Positions 7,027-16,141 of a stretch of 40,092 nucleotides of DNA are shown in pieces. The stretch spans positions 1-40,092 of the forward strand of contig JAKSNK010000015.1 of the NCBI GenBank assembly GCA_024399835.1, given 5' to 3'. This stretch comes from Paludibacteraceae bacterium. Its GTDB lineage: Bacteria > Bacteroidota > Bacteroidia > Bacteroidales > Paludibacteraceae. Below the pieces are notes generated by a model that did not search any database, was not told the origin of the DNA, and saw only the letters and a program-made list of their open reading frames with translations. The translations under genes were made by a program, and so were the position numbers. Position 1 is the first letter of the stretch. The number at the start of each line of letters is the position of its first letter.

Positions 7027-8847
7027 ATGAAAAAGAATCTCTTTCGTGTTTTTACCGTTGCCGTTTGCATTACCACCATGTACGGTTGCAAAGCCGATTT
7101 AGACTTAAAAAACATTGATTCCCGCATTCAAGCGGAGATGGGGGTAGCCCTTCCCGTAGGAAGTATGACCTTTACCGTCAATGACTTTTTAGGCGGCGGA
7201 CAAGTACCCAAAATCTTTGTAGATGAGACGGGGACTTTTCACTATATCGACACCGCCGACATACCCACCAAACATTACCACATATTGGATCTGACCGAAT
7301 ACATCAGCGAGACCGACAAAGCGTTTATGGTATATGACCAGTTGCAGGCAAACGGTTATCTGAACGCAGACGGCAGCGTAAAAGAGAGTTACAAAGGCAA
7401 GCCCATTACGCTGAACTTTCCCTTGCGCCTGCAGTTAGACCATATCAATTCGGACATCAACCAAGAGCGCATAGACAGCGTACAAGTGTCCAATGCCAAG
7501 TTTACGAGCGTGGTCAATGTGACCGAATTAGGGCTGCAATGGGGCTGGATAGATGCCGTCGAGGTGGAGTTGGGCGACCAGTTTACCCGCCGTGCCGGCA
7601 ATATGCTGACTCTCTACAGCAAAGGCGACGGCTATAATTACGGTGATTCAATTCCTGCAAACATTGACCAGTTTACGGTCAATCTGATGAAAGACAAAGG
7701 ACAACCGGCAAGCGCCGGCAATGTGATTGGTTATTGCGATTTCACATTCCATTTCACTTTTACCATTCCGACAGGTCAACCGGTAACGATACAAAAAGAC
7801 CAATCTGCCTTTGATTACCATTTTGCGGTACAATTCATTGACTTTGATGCCGCTTGGGGGTACTTCCAGGCATCCGCCCAAATGCGCGACAGCAATACCG
7901 TTTGTATCGACAGTTTGTGGGACGGGTGGAAGAACTTCAAGAAAATGACGGTACGGCTGGCTGAGCCGTCGTTGGATATTTATGCGACCCACCATGTGGC
8001 AGCGCCGCTGATGGTGAGATTAGACGAACTGGTATCCCTCAATGCAACAGAAAGTCGCACTGCCAGTTGGCGTGGTCAGACCTATAATGAATATGTGCTG
8101 GACAATGTCATTTCGCCATACGGGGCATTGTCGGATTCGGTTGAGAACCACGAGATGTTTGACGAAGACCCGAGTAACGGGCATTTGGACCAGTTGTTTG
8201 AAATCAAACCCGATTCGCTGAAATACAAATTCCGTCTGATGATAGACCCCTACCCCCATCCCAACTACAAATGGGCGCAACACCGTCTGACCAACCAATA
8301 CGATTTGAACGGTTATGTAGTGATTGATATTCCTTTCAAGGTGAACGAAAAAAGCGAGGCACAGTACTTGACACAGATTAACGATATCCGTTTTGACAAG
8401 ATTGCTTTGGACTCGTTGCTGAGTACCGTCAAAGTAGTGGAAAAAGGGCAAGCCAAACATATCAAGCTGTACTTGTCGCTGGAGAACTCACTTCCGTTTG
8501 ATGTGGATGCCCAAGTATGGTTCCTCAAGGCAGACAGCAGTGTGATGGACTTGCACCTGTTTGAAAATATGACAGGCAACAAAGTGCATCTACCAGCCCC
8601 CGAGATGACACAACACGGAGGCGAGAAATACAGTTATGTATCCAAGCCGTCCGTATCGACCTTTATCGTGGATGTAGATCAGCAGCAATTCGATTCGCTG
8701 ACCCAATGCAAGCACATGCGACTGGATGCCTATGTGGGCAACAACCCCAAGCCATGCGCCATAGACACCACTTCCGCCATCAAGGCACATGTGGGAGTAG
8801 CCGCCGATGTGGAAGCCATTATGAACTTTAACAAGAAGGAGGACTGA
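7027..8847 (+). CDS. Large predicted lipoprotein of unknown function
   Basis: 606 residues starting MKKNLFRVFTVAVC, a signal peptide ending in a lipobox-like TTMYGC whose Cys (residue 21) would be lipidated. The frame opens at GTG 7018, but ATG 7027 gives the normal lysine-rich start. The rest is a non-repetitive, beta-rich, mostly polar sequence with no catalytic motif that I recognise. It is separated by only 4 bp from a DUF5723/OmpA outer-membrane protein, so the pair is surely co-transcribed and may work together at the outer membrane. That link is inference from position only. Confidence 0.8.
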   Translation: MKKNLFRVFTVAVCITTMYGCKADLDLKNIDSRIQAEMGVALPVGSMTFTVNDFLGGGQVPKIFVDETGTFHYIDTADIPTKHYHILDLTEYISETDKAFMVYDQLQANGYLNADGSVKESYKGKPITLNFPLRLQLDHINSDINQERIDSVQVSNAKFTSVVNVTELGLQWGWIDAVEVELGDQFTRRAGNMLTLYSKGDGYNYGDSIPANIDQFTVNLMKDKGQPASAGNVIGYCDFTFHFTFTIPTGQPVTIQKDQSAFDYHFAVQFIDFDAAWGYFQASAQMRDSNTVCIDSLWDGWKNFKKMTVRLAEPSLDIYATHHVAAPLMVRLDELVSLNATESRTASWRGQTYNEYVLDNVISPYGALSDSVENHEMFDEDPSNGHLDQLFEIKPDSLKYKFRLMIDPYPHPNYKWAQHRLTNQYDLNGYVVIDIPFKVNEKSEAQYLTQINDIRFDKIALDSLLSTVKVVEKGQAKHIKLYLSLENSLPFDVDAQVWFLKADSSVMDLHLFENMTGNKVHLPAPEMTQHGGEKYSYVSKPSVSTFIVDVDQQQFDSLTQCKHMRLDAYVGNNPKPCAIDTTSAIKAHVGVAADVEAIMNFNKKED

Positions 8848-8851
8848 AAAC

Positions 8852-11266
8852 ATGAAACACTTATCATCCATAGTTGCAGTTCTTCTGTTAGCAACTGCCA
8901 CCTTATCCGCTCAGCAAGTTTCCACTCTATACTTTTTAGAGAACGCGCCCATGCGTCACACGATTAACCCTGCTTTTCAGCCGGTGAGTGACGGGTATGT
9001 CAATTTCACGCCGTTAGGTTACACCAGTTTATGGGCAGGCAACAACTCGCTGACCATGAGCGATGTCATCTTCAAGCAGGACGGTTCGACCGTGACGGCT
9101 CTTCACCCCGATGCCGATAGGCAACAACTGTTGCGCCAGTTCCGCAAAGTGACCTTGGCAGACGAAGACATTACCCTCAATTTACTCAGTTTCGGTTTTC
9201 GCCACAACGAGAAGGGGTATATTCATATCGGCATATCAGAGCGCGAGGAAATAGGTATAGGACTGCCCAATACCTTCAGCAATTTCATTTTGGACGGCGG
9301 TATGCATGACTTGTCGGGCGTTAATTCGTACAATGTCAAGAACATATCGGCTCAAGCACTGGTTTACACAGAAATAGCCGGCGGGTATTCCTATCAGATA
9401 AACGACCAATGGACAGTGGGCGGAAAAATCAAATTGCTATTGGGTCAAGCCAATTTCACCCTACGCAACCGCAGCATGGACATCGATGCTTCCGCCCAAG
9501 CATGGCATATTTACGGCGAAGGAAGCATACAAGTGGCAGCCCCCGTCAATATGGATGCACTACCCCGCAAACTCAGTTACAACGACATTCAAAACATGGA
9601 TGCCAACAAGTTGACCGAAGATATGAGAATCCTTGATTACATCATGCCGGTAGGTTATGGAGCAGGTGTAGATTTAGGATTTACCTACAAACCCCACCCG
9701 CAAGTGCAGATTACGGCAGCGCTGAACGACCTCGGTTTTATGGTATGGAAAGGCGCCAGCTATGCCACGCATGTCGATTCGACATTTACCGGCATTGAGA
9801 ATTTGCAATACTCGGACTACTCCAACGAAAAGAACGACCATCAGTTTGACGCGCAAAAATTAGGTGACGATGTAGTGGACGCATTGGAACGATTTGCACA
9901 AAGCATCCATACCGAAGACCGCAAAGATTTGTACGCAAGGATGATTTCAGCCAAACTGAATGTGGGCGTAGATGCCAATTTCTGCGACAACAGATTAGGC
10001 GTAGGTATTGTGAGCAAGACCCGCCTGTTCAATGGGCGTTTGTATGAAGAAGTTACCTTGGGCGGCGCTGTTCGTCCGTGCAACTGGTTCAACCTTGCGG
10101 TAAGTTATTCGCTGGTGAACAACGGCAAATACAGCAACATAGGTGCCGGATTCAGCTTTATGCCTTACGACGGTATTAACCTCACTTTGGCGATGGACTA
10201 TATTCCCACTTCGTATGCCCCGTACGAGGGAAAATATATTCTCCCCTACAAGAGCAAGGGAGTGAATATTGCCTTCGGATTTAGCATTGTTTGGGGCACG
10301 AATCACAAAAAGGATGCCGACAAAGACGGTGTGACGGACAAATTGGACATGTGCCCCAACACACCGGCAAATGTGACCGTTGATGCCACCGGTTGTCCAA
10401 TCGATTCAGACGGCGACGGTGTACCTGACTATATGGACGATTGTCCGGGAACACCGACGGAAGCGTACGGACTGATTGATTCGACGGGATGTCCGATAGA
10501 CAGTGACAAAGACGGAGTGCCCGATTACCGCGACAAATGCGTCACTCTGCCCGAAGCGGTGGAACATGTCGATTCACTCGGTTGCGACAAAGACAGCGAC
10601 AAAGACGGAGTGCCTGACTACTTGGACCAATGTCCCGACACCAAGCCCGAGGCCGTTCAGTTTGTCGATTCACTCGGATGTGACAAAGATTCAGACGGCG
10701 ACGGTGTGCCCGACTACATGGACGAATGCCCGACCACGCAAGAAGCAATCGGTCATGTAGATGAAAAGGGTTGCGACAAAGACTCAGACGGCGACGGTGT
10801 GCCCGACTATAAAGACGAATGCCCGACCGTAGCCGGTCCAACTGCCAATAAGGGTTGCCCCGTTATCCAAAAAGAAGTGCGCAACTTGCTCAAAAAAGCC
10901 ATGCAAGGTATTCAATTCGAATCCGGCAAGGCAATCATCAAGAAGAACAGTTACACCATATTGGATCAGATTGCACACATCTTTACCGAGAACCCGAATT
11001 ATGTCGTTGAGGTACAAGGACATACGGACAACACCGGTAATGAAGCCATGAACAAGAAACTCAGTCAGGACCGTGCCGATGCCGTTCGCGACTACCTGGT
11101 TCGTGCAGGAGTGGACGAGCACCGGTTGACCGCCGTGGGTTACGGACAGGAAAAACCGATTGCCGACAATGCTACCAAAGCAGGTCGCGCACTCAACCGC
11201 CGTGTTGAATTTGATATCACTTTTGAGCAGGTTACCTACGAAGAAGTGCTGGATCACGCAGACTAA
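8852..11266 (+). CDS. DUF5723 outer-membrane protein with TSP3 repeats and OmpA domain
   Basis: 804 residues with a signal peptide (MKHLSSIVAVLLLATATLSA, cleaved before QQ). The N-terminal part (about 25-480) resembles the Bacteroidetes DUF5723 barrel-like region, with LYFLENAPMRHTINPAFQPV near its start. Residues about 488-670 hold six thrombospondin type 3 repeats of the form DSDGDGVPDYxDxCP, which bind calcium in known proteins. Residues about 690-795 are an OmpA C-terminal domain (VEVQGHTDNTGN, then LNRRVEF) that anchors to peptidoglycan. Together this suggests an outer-membrane barrel joined by a calcium-stiffened linker to the cell wall. It follows the lipoprotein gene by 4 bp and precedes yebC by 32 bp. 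Confidence 0.9.
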   Translation: MKHLSSIVAVLLLATATLSAQQVSTLYFLENAPMRHTINPAFQPVSDGYVNFTPLGYTSLWAGNNSLTMSDVIFKQDGSTVTALHPDADRQQLLRQFRKVTLADEDITLNLLSFGFRHNEKGYIHIGISEREEIGIGLPNTFSNFILDGGMHDLSGVNSYNVKNISAQALVYTEIAGGYSYQINDQWTVGGKIKLLLGQANFTLRNRSMDIDASAQAWHIYGEGSIQVAAPVNMDALPRKLSYNDIQNMDANKLTEDMRILDYIMPVGYGAGVDLGFTYKPHPQVQITAALNDLGFMVWKGASYATHVDSTFTGIENLQYSDYSNEKNDHQFDAQKLGDDVVDALERFAQSIHTEDRKDLYARMISAKLNVGVDANFCDNRLGVGIVSKTRLFNGRLYEEVTLGGAVRPCNWFNLAVSYSLVNNGKYSNIGAGFSFMPYDGINLTLAMDYIPTSYAPYEGKYILPYKSKGVNIAFGFSIVWGTNHKKDADKDGVTDKLDMCPNTPANVTVDATGCPIDSDGDGVPDYMDDCPGTPTEAYGLIDSTGCPIDSDKDGVPDYRDKCVTLPEAVEHVDSLGCDKDSDKDGVPDYLDQCPDTKPEAVQFVDSLGCDKDSDGDGVPDYMDECPTTQEAIGHVDEKGCDKDSDGDGVPDYKDECPTVAGPTANKGCPVIQKEVRNLLKKAMQGIQFESGKAIIKKNSYTILDQIAHIFTENPNYVVEVQGHTDNTGNEAMNKKLSQDRADAVRDYLVRAGVDEHRLTAVGYGQEKPIADNATKAGRALNRRVEFDITFEQVTYEEVLDHAD

Positions 11267-11298
11267 TTTAATTATCAACTATAAAATACACAACAATT

Positions 11299-12018
11299 AT
11301 GGGAAGAGCTTTTGAATATCGTAAAGCAACAAAACTAAAGCGTTGGGGTCACATGGCCCGTACATTTACCAAATTAGGCAAAGAAATCACTATTGCAGCC
11401 CGTGAAGGCGGTGCAGATCCCGATGGCAACCCCCGTTTGAGAATGCTGATTCAGCAATGCAAACGCGAGAACATGCCGAAGGAAAACATCGACCGCGCTA
11501 TCAAAAAAGCCACAGACAAGTCTGCCGAAGGTTACAAAGAAATCAATTATGAGGGATACGGTCCTCACGGCGTAGCAATCTTTGTGGAAACGGCTACCGA
11601 TAACCACATGCGTACCGTGGCTAACATCCGCTCGTATTTCACCAAACACGGCGGCAACTTAGGCACTTCGGGCTGTCTGCAGTTCCTGTTTGACCGCAAG
11701 GCATGCTTCACCATCACGATGAAAGACGGCATTGATTTGGACGAACTCGAATTGGAGCTGATTGACTTCGGCGTAGAAGAACTTGGCGTAGATGAAGAAG
11801 AGAACACTATCGTCATTTATTCTGATTTTGACCAGTATTCAGGCATGCAGAAATACTTGGAGGACAACGGATTTGAAATTCAGTCTTGCGAATTCGTGCG
11901 CATTCCGAATGACACCAAGCAACTCTCAGACGAGGAGCGTGAGTCCGTACAGAAACTGATTGACAAAATCGAAGAAGACGAAGATGTGCAGAATGTCTTC
12001 ACAAACATCGCTGATTGA
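11299..12018 (+). CDS. yebC: YebC/PmpR family protein
   Basis: 239 residues, the normal length. The N-terminal signature GHMARTFTKLGKEITIAAREGG and the following DPDGNPRLRMLIQQC are typical. The C-terminal domains end in LIDKIEEDEDVQNVFTNI. The family was named as a transcriptional regulator. More recent work on relatives links some members to translation, including stalled proline-rich sequences, so its role here is open. It is soluble and carries no export signal. It lies between the OmpA-type gene and rsmG, all in one direction with short gaps. Confidence 0.93.
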   Translation: MGRAFEYRKATKLKRWGHMARTFTKLGKEITIAAREGGADPDGNPRLRMLIQQCKRENMPKENIDRAIKKATDKSAEGYKEINYEGYGPHGVAIFVETATDNHMRTVANIRSYFTKHGGNLGTSGCLQFLFDRKACFTITMKDGIDLDELELELIDFGVEELGVDEEENTIVIYSDFDQYSGMQKYLEDNGFEIQSCEFVRIPNDTKQLSDEERESVQKLIDKIEEDEDVQNVFTNIAD

Positions 12019-12043
12019 TAGGCAGTTATACTAATCGCCATAT

Positions 12044-12667
12044 ATGCGTATCAGCGATTTCTTTCAATTAACAGACACTCAAGCGCAGCAATTCGCTGCG
12101 CTTGAAGTGCTCTATCCCGAATGGAACAGCAAGATTAATCTTATCTCACGGAAAGATATTGACAATCTGGTTGAACACCATTTGCTCCATTCATTGGCTA
12201 TTGCCCAACTGCTTCATTTCGAGTCAGGTACATCTATACTGGATGTGGGTACGGGAGGCGGTTTTCCGGGTATTCCGTTGGCTATTCTCTTTCCCGAATG
12301 CCATTTTACACTGATTGACGGTGTGGGTAAAAAAGTGATGGTGGCAGCCGATATTGCACAAAAGACAGGTTTGACCAATGTAGAGTGTCTGCACGAGCGT
12401 GTAGAGGAAGAAAAACGGCAATTTGATTTTGTCGTTTCTCGCGCCGTAATGCCCCTACCCGATTTGGTCAAATTGGTGCGCAAGAATATACACCATAAGC
12501 ACAAAAATGCAATGCCTAACGGTCTGATAGTGCTGAAAGGCGGCAATTTGGATGCAGAGATCCACCCCTTCCGCAGAAGTGCCGATGTCACCGAGCTCAG
12601 CACATTGTCTCCTGCCTTTGCCGGAGAATGGTTCGCAGAAAAGAGGATAATCTACTTGCCGTTGTAA
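12044..12667 (+). CDS. rsmG: 16S rRNA (guanine-N7)-methyltransferase RsmG
   Basis: SAM-dependent methyltransferase (GidB) that modifies guanine 527 of 16S rRNA. 207 residues, normal size. The SAM loop is LDVGTGGGFPGIPLAI at residues about 66-81, preceded by HHLLHSLAI. The FVVSRAVMPLPDLV motif follows. Loss of this enzyme gives low-level streptomycin resistance in several bacteria. It starts 25 bp after yebC, and the hydrolase gene follows after 11 bp, so all three are probably co-transcribed. Confidence 0.95.
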   Translation: MRISDFFQLTDTQAQQFAALEVLYPEWNSKINLISRKDIDNLVEHHLLHSLAIAQLLHFESGTSILDVGTGGGFPGIPLAILFPECHFTLIDGVGKKVMVAADIAQKTGLTNVECLHERVEEEKRQFDFVVSRAVMPLPDLVKLVRKNIHHKHKNAMPNGLIVLKGGNLDAEIHPFRRSADVTELSTLSPAFAGEWFAEKRIIYLPL

Positions 12668-12678
12668 AATCACGAATT

Positions 12679-13278
12679 ATGACTATCAAGACTTTTTACT
12701 GCAACCCATACAGAGAATGCACTTATATAGTTGAGGTGAATCGCCAGTTTAGAACTGGAGCAGTTAAAACCGGTGAATCGGGTAATCGAAAAGAATGCAT
12801 TATTATTGACCCAGGGATGTACGGAGAGAAGGAAGAACAACGCGTGTTGGACTATTTGCAAGAGCAGCAACTAACACCTATTGCTGTTCTTATCACTCAT
12901 GCCCACCCTGACCATATCTGCGGAATTGAATGTTTGCAAAAACTCTACCCTAATCTTCCCAAAATAGATTGGAAATATTCTACACAAAGAGAACCACCAA
13001 CAATAGAATTGGGAGGATTGGTATTTCGCATAATTCCTACGCCCGGACATAAGGAAGACAGTGTGTGTTATTATTTTGAAAATGAAAAAACTCTTTTCAC
13101 CGGTGACACACTATTTCAAGAATCAATAGGCAGGACTGACCTGCCGGGCGGAGATATGGGTACTCTAATCCGTTCGTTGGAGACATTAAAAAAACTGCCC
13201 GACGATACACAAGTGTATCCCGGGCACGGCTATCCAACCACGATTGGTCACGAAAAAGAGTTTAATCCCTATCTTTAA
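12679..13278 (+). CDS. Metallo-beta-lactamase-fold hydrolase (glyoxalase II-like)
   Basis: 199 residues from ATG 12679 (MTIKTFYCNPYREC, the usual start; the frame is open upstream but overlaps rsmG). The zinc-binding motif is THAHPDHICG (HxHxDH). Further ligands are TPGHKEDS, FTGDTLF and the late YPGHGYPT. Members hydrolyse thioesters such as S-lactoylglutathione or related compounds; the substrate here is unknown. Between the first beta strand (YIVEV) and CIIIDPG there is an added loop of about 15 residues (including KTGESGNRKE) encoded by octamer repeats. Its end overlaps the convergent DUF1846 gene by 17 bp. Confidence 0.88.
   Translation: MTIKTFYCNPYRECTYIVEVNRQFRTGAVKTGESGNRKECIIIDPGMYGEKEEQRVLDYLQEQQLTPIAVLITHAHPDHICGIECLQKLYPNLPKIDWKYSTQREPPTIELGGLVFRIIPTPGHKEDSVCYYFENEKTLFTGDTLFQESIGRTDLPGGDMGTLIRSLETLKKLPDDTQVYPGHGYPTTIGHEKEFNPYL
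12766..12791 (+). repeat. Octamer repeat remnants inside the MBL-fold gene
   Basis: AAAACCGG, TGAATCGG and GTAATCGA follow one another here, with a further looser match (AGAACTGG) at 12751-12758. They belong to the same 8-bp family as the copies at 5123 and 5732 and encode TGESGNR in a surface loop. Confidence 0.7.
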
Positions 13279-14755
13279 TCAGCGGTTTGCTATCGGGTTT
13301 GAGCATTGGGTCGCAAGTGAGGTTAATGCCTAACTTGCTAAAGATGCGCTTATCAACCTCCCCCAACATGATAGTGCTATGCACCTGACAATCACGGAGT
13401 TTAGGCAACTGCTCCAATGCCCGACGACAATTCTCGTCGTGCTGACTGAGCACACTTAAAGCCACCAGCACTTCGTCGGTATGCAAACGCGGATTATGAG
13501 CCCCTAAACATTCCACCTTGGTTCGTTGAATCGGCTCAATCATGTCTTGGGGTATGAGTTTGAGGTTATGGTCAATGCCTGCCAAATGTTTGGTAACATT
13601 CAGCAACAATGCGGCACTACAGCCCAACAAGTCCCCCGAATTGGCACAAACGATAGTGCCATCGCTCAACTCTATAGCAGAAGCAGTATGTCCTGTTTCT
13701 TCCTTGCGTTGACGGGCAGCATGGATAGTCTGACGAATGTCGGTGGTAATATTAAGGTGCTTCATCAGAAGCATAATTTTATTCACTTCTTCCTCACCAC
13801 ATAATCCATCGGCAAAACGGTTGAGCGAGGTGAAATAGCGGCGTATAATCTCGTTCTTGCCTGCCAATTGGCACACTTCGTCATCGCTGATACAATGACC
13901 CACCATATTGACCCCCATATCGGTGGGAGACTTATAGGGATTATGTCCATAGATACCCTCAAACAGAGCATTAAGAATGGGGAATATTTCCACATCGCGA
14001 TTGTAATTGACTGCCACTTGTCCATACGCCTCAAGATGATACGGGTCAATCATATTGACATCGTTCAAATCAGCCGTTGCTGCCTCATAAGCGACATTGA
14101 CAGGGTGTTGCAAAGACAAATTCCACACAGGGAAAGTTTCAAACTTGGCATACCCTGCCTGAATACCGCGCCGATGCTCGTTGTAGAGTTGGCTAAGACA
14201 CACAGCCATCTTGCCCGACCCGGGTCCAGGGGCAGTAACCACTACTAACGGTTGGGTTGTTTGGATATAATCGTTTCGTCCAAAGCCCTGCTCGGAGTCA
14301 ATCAAAGCAACATTATGAGGATACCCCTCAATCGTATAATGCACATAGGAGCGAATACCCATGCGTTCCAAACGCTCTCGGTATAAATCGGCAGAAGTTT
14401 GTCCATTGTAATGGGTAATAACTACGCCTGAAACTAAGAATCCACGATCGATGAACGCCTGACGAAGACGCAAAACATCCTCATCGTAAGTAATACCCAA
14501 ATCCTGTCGTACCTTGTTGCGCTCAATATCCTGGGCAGAAATGGTCAATATGATTTCCAGTTGATCCTTCAATTGCGCCAACATACGCAGTTTACTATCC
14601 GGCTGAAAACCCGGCAAGACACGGCTCGCATGGTGGTCGTCAAAGAGTTTGCCACCCAACTCCAAATACAGTTTATTGCCAAACTGAGCTATTCTGTCAC
14701 GAATATGCTCGGACTGTATTTGGACATACTGATTATTATCAAATCCCTGTTTCAT
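13262..14755 (-). CDS. DUF1846 family protein
   Basis: 497 residues starting MKQGFDNNQYVQIQ, a start typical of DUF1846 proteins (about 500 residues, conserved, mechanism not established). The family core is visible in KLYLELGGKLFDDHHASRVLPGF-like, VTAPGPGSGKMAVCLSQLY and NPYKSPTDMGVNM segments. The GPGSGK stretch resembles a phosphate-binding loop, as noted for the family. It is soluble, with no signal peptide. The start overlaps the upstream GNAT gene by 17 bp, which suggests coupled translation. It ends inside the last 17 bp of the convergent hydrolase gene. Confidence 0.88.
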   Translation of the reverse strand: MKQGFDNNQYVQIQSEHIRDRIAQFGNKLYLELGGKLFDDHHASRVLPGFQPDSKLRMLAQLKDQLEIILTISAQDIERNKVRQDLGITYDEDVLRLRQAFIDRGFLVSGVVITHYNGQTSADLYRERLERMGIRSYVHYTIEGYPHNVALIDSEQGFGRNDYIQTTQPLVVVTAPGPGSGKMAVCLSQLYNEHRRGIQAGYAKFETFPVWNLSLQHPVNVAYEAATADLNDVNMIDPYHLEAYGQVAVNYNRDVEIFPILNALFEGIYGHNPYKSPTDMGVNMVGHCISDDEVCQLAGKNEIIRRYFTSLNRFADGLCGEEEVNKIMLLMKHLNITTDIRQTIHAARQRKEETGHTASAIELSDGTIVCANSGDLLGCSAALLLNVTKHLAGIDHNLKLIPQDMIEPIQRTKVECLGAHNPRLHTDEVLVALSVLSQHDENCRRALEQLPKLRDCQVHSTIMLGEVDKRIFSKLGINLTCDPMLKPDSKPLIKDRD

Positions 14756-15233
14756 TGTTCTTGGTATAAATCCACGCATCGTCCTCCAAAGTCCAAGCAG
14801 ACAAAGGTCCTACAGAAGCAAAACCTCTCTGTTCGTAAATGGAGCGACACGAGATATTATGTGCTGCTATCACAGCATAGATTGTCCGTAGATGGAGGAA
14901 ACTGAACGCATACTGCTCAAACTCGATTACTGCTGCCTGTCCGTAACCCTGACAGCGGAACTCCGGAGCGATATACATTCCTATTGCAGCCCGGCGATTG
15001 CGAACATCAAAGTCAAACAAGTCAATACATCCCACTATACAATCGTTCGCGATAATCATCAACCGCAATTGTCCATCCTTGTATATATCGCCGGTAGAGG
15101 AAGATATGTAGTCACGCAAATCCTTTTGGCTGAGTGGATTATGATTATTGCCACTGCTCCAACTGCTTGCATCGTTTTCCCACTGGTACAGATATGGCAA
15201 GTCGGCAGGTTCTATTTTGCGGAGTGTAATCAT
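14739..15233 (-). CDS. GNAT family N-acetyltransferase
   Basis: 164 residues from ATG 15233 (MITLRKIEPADLPYLYQWEN). The acetyl-CoA-binding motif is IAPEFRCQGYGQAA (R/QxxGxG/A type), followed by the late YEQRGFASVG. The overall look is of the RimJ/RimL-like branch, whose members acetylate protein N-termini or small amines such as spermidine; the substrate is not known. The start overlaps the stop of the HAD gene as ATGA (15230-15233), and its end overlaps the DUF1846 start, so three genes are tightly coupled. Confidence 0.88.
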   Translation of the reverse strand: MITLRKIEPADLPYLYQWENDASSWSSGNNHNPLSQKDLRDYISSSTGDIYKDGQLRLMIIANDCIVGCIDLFDFDVRNRRAAIGMYIAPEFRCQGYGQAAVIEFEQYAFSFLHLRTIYAVIAAHNISCRSIYEQRGFASVGPLSAWTLEDDAWIYTKNNETGI

Positions 15234-15658
15234 CCCAATAGTTTTTGCCACCAAGTTTTCTTAACTTTCACTTCTTGCTCAACAATGCCATTGGTCGGCA
15301 CGGGAAGCAATGCCCGTCCCCCATGAATCATCTGATAAATAATTCCCCAATCAGGCAGTCCACCCAAGTTGCGGTCGTCAATGAACAAGTCGGCAGTCAG
15401 CTTGCGTGCCGTGTTACCGTCGTGTATTGCCTGCTCATCCTGAAAATTGCTATTGACTGCATAAAAATCCAATCCGCGACCATGACAATAATCTACTGCA
15501 TCCTGCAATAACTGTCCTTCACGCACAGACCAAAGGATAATCTGATGTTGTTCCAACTGAAGTTTTTTTAAGGTCTCTATAGCAAACGGAATGGGCTTAC
15601 CTATTGCGGGGTAAGCATGTTCCACAATCGTGCCATCAAAATCTACTGCGATAGTCAT
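15230..15658 (-). CDS. HAD-superfamily hydrolase, small
   Basis: 142 residues from ATG 15658. The N-terminal MTIAVDFDGTIVEH is HAD motif I (DxDGT). IILWSVREG is motif II with its Ser/Thr position, and LFIDDRNLGG is motif IV with paired Asp. No large cap domain is present, so it belongs with small Bacteroidetes phosphatases that act on unknown substrates. The reading frame is open for 28 more codons upstream, but Met 15658 fits the fold exactly. The tail (VKVKKTWWQKLLG) is basic and amphipathic. Confidence 0.85.
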   Translation of the reverse strand: MTIAVDFDGTIVEHAYPAIGKPIPFAIETLKKLQLEQHQIILWSVREGQLLQDAVDYCHGRGLDFYAVNSNFQDEQAIHDGNTARKLTADLFIDDRNLGGLPDWGIIYQMIHGGRALLPVPTNGIVEQEVKVKKTWWQKLLG

Positions 15659-15678
15659 ATTGAACGGGTTTAACGGGG

Positions 15679-16140
15679 TTAGTATGATTCGGGTTGAAGT
15701 TCCATGAACATTTTCTTTTCGGTCGGCTTGGTAAAGTACCACCCAATGGCACTAATGCCGGCTATCCAGAGCATAGATTGATGTGCAGGGTCACAAGCCC
15801 CAACGAGATAGGAGGCAGCTATACCCAATATCATCGCATTACTAACCAGTAAGATACGATTTCGTGCTGACCGATAGTACGCCTGTTTGATAGCGTCATC
15901 TAAATTCTGCAGTTGCTCGGGAGACACTTGCCATTTCTTGCAGTTTCGTTTGTGCCAATACAAACCAAACGGGATGGTAATAATAGCATCCATGATAACC
16001 ACATACTGAATGATTTGTCCCCATTGACTCATCGGGTCAATCGGACGAATAACATCCTTCATAATCAGCAAATATGCCATTGTAGCCAAAGCGCATGCAA
16101 GAACCAGCATGCCATAATAGTATATATTTAGTTTTTTCAT
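15679..16140 (-). CDS. Small integral membrane protein, unknown
   Basis: 153 residues with about four predicted membrane segments: YGMLVLACALATMAYLLIM, a segment around IIQYVVIMDAIITIPFGLYW, ILLVSNAMILGIAASYLVGA and SMLWIAGISAIGWYF. A cytoplasmic-looking basic stretch (WHKRNCKKW) lies in the middle. I recognise no family. It starts 1 bp after the recR stop and is followed by the HAD gene after 20 bp, so it is part of the recR operon. Confidence 0.75.
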   Translation of the reverse strand: MKKLNIYYYGMLVLACALATMAYLLIMKDVIRPIDPMSQWGQIIQYVVIMDAIITIPFGLYWHKRNCKKWQVSPEQLQNLDDAIKQAYYRSARNRILLVSNAMILGIAASYLVGACDPAHQSMLWIAGISAIGWYFTKPTEKKMFMELQPESY

Positions 16141-16141
16141 A

